DNA of 54,841 nt from Candidatus Saccharicenans sp. (lineage in GTDB: Bacteria > Acidobacteriota > Aminicenantia > Aminicenantales > Saccharicenantaceae). The stretch spans positions 1 to 54,841 of the forward strand of contig JASEFX010000015.1 of assembly GCA_030018265.1 (NCBI GenBank), written 5' to 3'. Both the position numbers and the translations under genes were made by a program. A model generated the notes under the pieces. The model made no database searches and had not been told where the DNA came from. It saw only the letters and a list, made by a program, of their open reading frames with translations. Every line of letters begins with the position of its first letter. Position 1 is the first letter of the stretch. Of this stretch, positions 50,421 to 54,841 are shown one piece after another.

Positions 50421-51772
50421 TCGGCCTCCTTTTTTAAATCCCGGCTATCTTCTAATCTCTGGCTCAACCTTTGAATCTTCTGATTTAACCTGTCCACTCT
50501 CCGCCTGAAATCCTGTTCATACTTCAGATCCCGCCCCTGAGAGAGAGACAGGCCGTCAAGGGCGTACTTCAGAGCCTCTTCCGGGTCCTTCCGGTGATGC
50601 TCATAATAAATGGCCAGCTGGCGGAAACACTCCAGGTCCTCCCCGGTCTCTAACAGATTCTGCCACAGAGCCACAGATTTATCCCATAACTTCTCGCGCT
50701 TGAAATACCGGGCAAGATTTTTTTTCACGCTGGATGAGAGTGGACCCGGAAGCTCCCGCTCGAGCGCTTTTTCATAAAAAGTTACGGATTTTTCCACCTG
50801 ACCGGCTTTTTCCAGAATCTTCCCGACGCCCAGGAGTTCCGCTCCCTCCAGCTCAACTTCCTGTTCGCTCAGGGTGCGATAGACCAGCACCGCTCCGGCC
50901 ACCACCACTCCATAAAGCGAAAGCAAATCTTCCTGATTATGGTAAAGAATCGGCTCGACCAGAGAGAAGTCGCCGGACCTCAGATATTGAAAATAGCGCC
51001 AGGGAATTTCCTCTGAAGGGATGTCCTCGCTGCGGCTGGCCCCGAGATGGTTCAGAGCGAGCTCGCACAGCCGGCAGCTTTCATATTTGTGTTTCCAGAG
51101 ATGTCTGGCGGTGAAGAGAAAATCAAGATGGGGCAGCTCTCCGAGGCTGAATCTCAGCCGGTTTAGAGTAAACCTGGTCTCGAGCAGAGGAAGGTCAAAG
51201 CCCTTTCCGTTGTAAGAAATAACTGAAGTAAATTTCTTTTCTTCGAGCAGCTGCCTGAGCTCTTCGAGCATCAGGCCTTCAGACGCCAGGTCATTCAAAA
51301 AATACTGAACAATCCTCAAACTATCCTGCTCGAGAAAAGCCAGGCCTATCAGAAACGGAATAGTCCCTGTACCTCCGGCCAGCCCGGTGGTTTCCAGGTC
51401 AACAAAGACCGCTCCGGAGAGCGAAAGCGGCTGAAAATCCTCATCCCGGGCCAGGATCGCCAGCACCTGTCCCGGAATGTTAAGCCCGAGCGAAAGAGGT
51501 ATCTGCCCGTACCGTCCTTCCAGACGGTATCTGTTTTCCATAACCAGAAAAGGCGGGTTGACAGCGCCCCGACCGGGTTGCTTCATCCGCTCTCCAGTCT
51601 GTTCCCGGTCTTCCTTTTTTACCCTGCGGGAAAGCTCGAGCAGCTTTTCCAGTTTCTCCCTGGTGGTCAGATTATTCTGCGCATCTATGTTCTTCCACAG
51701 TTCCTTTACACTGTCGGTGGACTGCCGGGCGTTTTTTTTGCGAAGTATTTCTCTCAGGTCGTCAATATCCAT
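50417..51772 (-). CDS. RNase H-fold (YprB-like) 3'-5' exonuclease with C-terminal TPR repeats
   Basis: 451 residues. The exonuclease core shows DEDD motifs: FVDLETTGLAGGTGTIPF (I), SYNGKGFDLPLLETRF (II) and LYHNQEDLLSLYGV (III). The C-terminal part (about 300-450) has tetratricopeptide-like helices (VEKSVTFYEKALEREL). B. subtilis YprB is a similar single-strand nuclease. The N-terminal 130 residues are a charged coiled region. It is translationally coupled to the alcohol dehydrogenase by ATGA overlap. Confidence 0.8.
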   Translation of the reverse strand: MDIDDLREILRKKNARQSTDSVKELWKNIDAQNNLTTREKLEKLLELSRRVKKEDREQTGERMKQPGRGAVNPPFLVMENRYRLEGRYGQIPLSLGLNIPGQVLAILARDEDFQPLSLSGAVFVDLETTGLAGGTGTIPFLIGLAFLEQDSLRIVQYFLNDLASEGLMLEELRQLLEEKKFTSVISYNGKGFDLPLLETRFTLNRLRFSLGELPHLDFLFTARHLWKHKYESCRLCELALNHLGASRSEDIPSEEIPWRYFQYLRSGDFSLVEPILYHNQEDLLSLYGVVVAGAVLVYRTLSEQEVELEGAELLGVGKILEKAGQVEKSVTFYEKALERELPGPLSSSVKKNLARYFKREKLWDKSVALWQNLLETGEDLECFRQLAIYYEHHRKDPEEALKYALDGLSLSQGRDLKYEQDFRRRVDRLNQKIQRLSQRLEDSRDLKKEAE

Positions 51773-52007
51773 GTTCCACTCTCAAAATCAGTCTAATTCA
51801 AATATATCCCATCCGGGCAAAGGTTTCAAAGGAAAGGCCTGATCTGGTGAAAAGTTTTTCTTCTTTTTCTGTCCATTCAGCCCGGAAGTTAAGGGGCACT
51901 CTGCCCGGCTAGTTTTTTCTGAGATGATCAGCAAAAAATTTTTCTGGAATATTTATTTATCGGACGGATAGAATTAAAATATTGGAAATTAAAATCAGGG
52001 TTGGTCG

Positions 52008-53492
52008 ATGAGTAACTCAGGAGAAAAGAATATTTTTCTGGCCTTTGACCTGGGAGCCGAGAGCGGACGGGCGATGCTCGGAGAGCTCGAAGGTCATCGT
52101 TTGAAGCTCCGGGAACTCCACCGCTTTCCCAACCGCACGCTCTATCTTCAAAATCGCCTTCACTGGAACATCTATTACCTCTTCGAAGAGATAAGAAACT
52201 CGCTACGAAATTGCCGCAAAGAGGGGATCGAAATCATCAGCCTCGGAGTGGACACCTGGGGGGTGGACTTCGGCCTGCTTGATGAACGCGGAAACCTGCT
52301 CTCCCTGCCCTACTGTTACCGGCATCGCTCTTTCCCGGCAGCCACGGAAAAATTCTTCAAAATTTTTCCACGGGAAGAACTCTACCGTCTGACAGGCATA
52401 CAGTTCATGCCTTTCAATTCTCTGTTCCAGCTTTATTGCTACCTGGAAGAAAACCCCGGTTTGCTCGGTTCTGCCCGCAAGCTTCTTTTTACTCCAGACG
52501 TAATAAACTATCTACTTACCGGCAGGCAGGCTACCGAGCTGACCATCGCCTCCACCTCGCAGCTGTTATCTCCTTTCACCCGCACCTGGATACCGGAACT
52601 TCTCGAAATGATCAGAATCCCACCATCTATTCTTCCGGAAATAAACCAGCCGGGTCAGAGTCTCGGGAAAATCTCTTCCTGGCTGGAAGCCGAAGGGCTC
52701 CCTCCGGCCGAAGTTATTCAGGTGGCCAGCCACGACACGGCCTCAGCCGTGGCTGCTGCGCCGGGGAAAGGAGACGACTGGCTCTACATCAGCTCAGGGA
52801 CCTGGTCCCTTGTCGGGGTTGAACTGCCGCAGCCGGTGGTGAACGAAGCCTCGCTGACCGCCAATTTTACCAACGAGAGCGGACTTGGACAGACGATTCG
52901 CTTTCTGAAGAATGTCACCGGGCTCTGGCTTCTCCAGCAATGCCGGAAAGTCTGGGCGAAAACCCGGGAGTTAAGCTACGAACAGCTGGTGGAAATGGCT
53001 TCCGGCGCCCCTCCATTCCAGCTTTTCCTGGATCCGGACGCGCCCGATTTTCTCCATCCGGAAAACATGGTCGTGGCCATAAACGACTATGCCCGGAAAA
53101 CCGGCCAGAAAGAGACCGAAGATATGGCCACCACCGTCAGGGCTATCCTCGAAAGCCTGGCCTTCAAGTACCGGCGGGTGGTGGAAGAGCTCAGCCGCCT
53201 GACAGGGAAAAAATTCCGGACGATCCACCTGATCGGGGGTGGCTCCAGGAATCATCTGTTGAATCAATTTACGGCTGAAGCCACCGGACTCAGAGTGCTG
53301 GCCGGACCTGATGAGGCCACCTCCGCCGGAAATATCCTTGTTCAGGCGATGGCCGCCGGAGCGATCAGGGATCGCCATGAATTAAGGGAAGTGGTCAGAG
53401 AATCTTTCGAAATCAAAGAATTCATCCCGAAGAATCCAGAATTGTGGTCAGAAAGGTACCAGGATTACCTGGAAAAGACCGGCCTCGGCTGA
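52008..53492 (+). CDS. rhaB: Rhamnulokinase
   Basis: 494 residues of the FGGY kinase family. The opening FLAFDLGAESGRAMLGEL is close to RhaB (VAVDLGASSGRVM in E. coli). SVGVDTWGVDFGLLDERG appears as SLGVDTWGVDFGLLDERG, with QFMPFNSLFQL typical of RhaB, ASHDTASAVAAAP for the ATP fold and HLIGGGSRNHLLNQF for the C-terminal half. It phosphorylates L-rhamnulose. The ATG at 52008 has little Shine-Dalgarno. The next gene is L-rhamnose isomerase, 73 bp away. Confidence 0.94.
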   Translation: MSNSGEKNIFLAFDLGAESGRAMLGELEGHRLKLRELHRFPNRTLYLQNRLHWNIYYLFEEIRNSLRNCRKEGIEIISLGVDTWGVDFGLLDERGNLLSLPYCYRHRSFPAATEKFFKIFPREELYRLTGIQFMPFNSLFQLYCYLEENPGLLGSARKLLFTPDVINYLLTGRQATELTIASTSQLLSPFTRTWIPELLEMIRIPPSILPEINQPGQSLGKISSWLEAEGLPPAEVIQVASHDTASAVAAAPGKGDDWLYISSGTWSLVGVELPQPVVNEASLTANFTNESGLGQTIRFLKNVTGLWLLQQCRKVWAKTRELSYEQLVEMASGAPPFQLFLDPDAPDFLHPENMVVAINDYARKTGQKETEDMATTVRAILESLAFKYRRVVEELSRLTGKKFRTIHLIGGGSRNHLLNQFTAEATGLRVLAGPDEATSAGNILVQAMAAGAIRDRHELREVVRESFEIKEFIPKNPELWSERYQDYLEKTGLG

Positions 53493-53565
53493 ACCACCGG
53501 CTCCGGTTTCAGACTTGACACTCAATTCTGAAAAATAATAAAAGAAGTAAAAAGGGAGGTTGATA

Positions 53566-54828
53566 ATGGAACTCACGCTCGTCGATCGACGTTACCGGCA
53601 GGCGAGGGAAATTTACGGAGAATTCGGAATAGACACCGAAAAAGCGCTCTCTGAACTCGAGAAATTTCAGCTGAGCATCCACTGCTGGCAGGGAGACGAC
53701 GTTCAGGGTTTTGAATGGCAGGAGATCTCATTCGGGGGGTCAGGTTTGCAGGTTACCGGAAATTATCCGGGGAGAGCCAGAAATGCCGCCGAACTCAGGC
53801 AGGACCTGGAAAAAGCCCTTTCCCTCATCCCCGGCCGGCACCGGGTAAATCTCCATTCGATCTACGGGGAATTCGACCGGCCGGTCGAGAGGAACGAATA
53901 TGAACCCGCCCATTTCCGGGGCTGGCTGGAGTGGGCCCGGAGTCTCAACCTCAAACTTGATTTCAACGCCACCTGCTTCGGACATCCACGGGCGGCTTCA
54001 GGTTTGACTCTGAGCAACCCGCGCAAAGAAATCAGGAAGTTCTGGGTAGAACACGTAAAATGCTGTCGCCGGATTGCCGCTTATTTCGGCCGGGAATTAA
54101 AGTCGTATTCAATACACAACCTGTGGATTCCCGATGGCCTCAAGGACATACCGTCGGACCGCTGGCTCTACCGGGAATATCTGTATCTATCTCTCGAAGA
54201 AATATTTGAGCAGGAATTTTCCAGCAACCTGCTCAAAGATTCTCTCGAAAGCAAACTGTTCGGAATCGGAAGCGAAGCCTTCGTCGTCGGTTCTCACGAA
54301 TTCTACCTGGCTTATGCGCTGAAAAAGGGAAAAATGGTCTGTCTGGACCTGGGACATTTCCACCCGACCGAATCGGTGGCCGATAAGCTCTCGGCCATTC
54401 TTCAGGTGGGTCAGGAAATTCTGCTCCACATCAGCCGGGGCATACACTGGGACAGCGACCACGTGGTGATCTCAAACGATGATCTTGACACCCTGGCTGA
54501 AGAGATTGTCAACTCACCCTGCCCGGAAAAAATCCATCTGGCGCTCGATTATTTTGATGCCTCGATGAACCGGGTAGGAGCCTGGGTACTCGGTGCCAGG
54601 TCAGTCCTCCGTAGCCTGCTGCGGGCGTTGCTCCTGCCATGGGAAGCCATCAAGCAGGCTGAGCTGGCCGGAGACAGCCTGACGAAGCTCTCCTGGAGGC
54701 AGCTGTCCAGAGACCTTCCGCTCGGAGCCGTCTGGGATTTCTACTGTCTGAACCACAACACCCCACCGGAAAATCTGTGGCTGGCCGAAATCAAGGATTA
54801 TGAAGACAGGGTGTTGAGTCAGCGCTGA
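53566..54828 (+). CDS. L-rhamnose isomerase
   Basis: 420 residues. SIHCWQGDDVQGFEW near the N-terminus and LDFNATCFGHP are strong RhaA hallmarks; the metal-binding C-terminal segment includes LDYFDASMNRVGAWVLG. It converts L-rhamnose to L-rhamnulose, the step before the kinase upstream. The ATG at 53566 is preferred over a TTG two codons earlier because GGGAGG lies 6-7 bases ahead. The aldolase that would finish the pathway is beyond the window. Confidence 0.93.
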   Translation: MELTLVDRRYRQAREIYGEFGIDTEKALSELEKFQLSIHCWQGDDVQGFEWQEISFGGSGLQVTGNYPGRARNAAELRQDLEKALSLIPGRHRVNLHSIYGEFDRPVERNEYEPAHFRGWLEWARSLNLKLDFNATCFGHPRAASGLTLSNPRKEIRKFWVEHVKCCRRIAAYFGRELKSYSIHNLWIPDGLKDIPSDRWLYREYLYLSLEEIFEQEFSSNLLKDSLESKLFGIGSEAFVVGSHEFYLAYALKKGKMVCLDLGHFHPTESVADKLSAILQVGQEILLHISRGIHWDSDHVVISNDDLDTLAEEIVNSPCPEKIHLALDYFDASMNRVGAWVLGARSVLRSLLRALLLPWEAIKQAELAGDSLTKLSWRQLSRDLPLGAVWDFYCLNHNTPPENLWLAEIKDYEDRVLSQR

Positions 54829-54841
54829 ATTCGATCACTCT

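Noticed and set aside
1-54841. CRISPR arrays, rRNA, insertion sequences, prophage genes
   Set aside because: No regularly spaced direct repeats, rRNA signatures, transposases or phage structural motifs were seen on reading both strands.

Overview
The window reads as a chromosomal segment of a Gram-negative bacterium with an outer membrane. It carries a TonB-dependent receptor, a BamD-like lipoprotein, several predicted outer-membrane barrels, lipoprotein signals and L,D-transpeptidases. The VWFA-related protein, the Oar-type TonB receptor with an N-terminal carboxypeptidase-regulatory domain, the paired DUF507 genes and the dnaK-dnaJ-hspR heat-shock cluster together suggest the Acidobacteriota / Aminicenantes (OP8) neighbourhood; this is inference from gene content, not a phylogenetic result. 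Shine-Dalgarno sites are mostly GGAGG-like, and several promoters match the sigma-70 consensus with 17-bp spacers (dnaK, nusA, exbD, maeB, acyl-CoA dehydrogenase). There are two tRNAs and no rRNA, CRISPR array, insertion sequence or phage gene that I can support. || Layout. 1-6 kb: a VWFA-related secreted protein cut by the window edge, a decayed DUF6498-like membrane gene, a DUF481 outer-membrane protein and a radical SAM enzyme. 6-11.5 kb: a large TonB receptor behind GTTAAC palindromes and a leader hairpin, then a Tat-signal sugar-isomerase-like gene broken by a one-base frameshift, a ribbon-helix-helix remnant and tRNA-Asn. 11.7-17.2 kb (minus): dnaK-dnaJ-hspR with a HAIR-like HspR operator on the dnaK promoter, then a sigma-70 factor translationally overlapping a DnaC-like ATPase. 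17.4-20.9 kb (minus): a cell-envelope cassette of a helical lipoprotein, two L,D-transpeptidases and a membrane-anchored protein. 21.4-25.5 kb (minus): malic enzyme, dihydrolipoamide dehydrogenase, threonine aldolase. || 25.7-39.7 kb (plus) is a long run: PASTA protein, rpe, bamD, outer-membrane protein, subtilase, recN, miaB, then nusA-infB-ylxP-rbfA-nrnA-truB (translation initiation, ribosome maturation, RNA turnover) and two DUF507 genes. 39.9-51.8 kb is mixed: a PKD/barrel protein, a glutamine amidotransferase, an ACT protein, CstA with a TIGR04076 protein, an orphan ExbD, an acyl-CoA dehydrogenase, a DUF1015 protein, an adenylate-kinase-like protein, tRNA-Arg, a zinc alcohol dehydrogenase and an exonuclease-TPR protein. 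52-54.8 kb holds rhamnulokinase and L-rhamnose isomerase. || The strongest candidate for something undescribed is the 17.4-20.9 kb cassette. A coiled-coil lipoprotein ending in Arg-Lys sits beside two L,D-transpeptidases, which is the arrangement expected of an outer-membrane-to-peptidoglycan tether analogous to Braun lipoprotein. The regulatory architecture of the TonB receptor (palindromes repeated inside the coding sequence, plus a leader hairpin) is the second.
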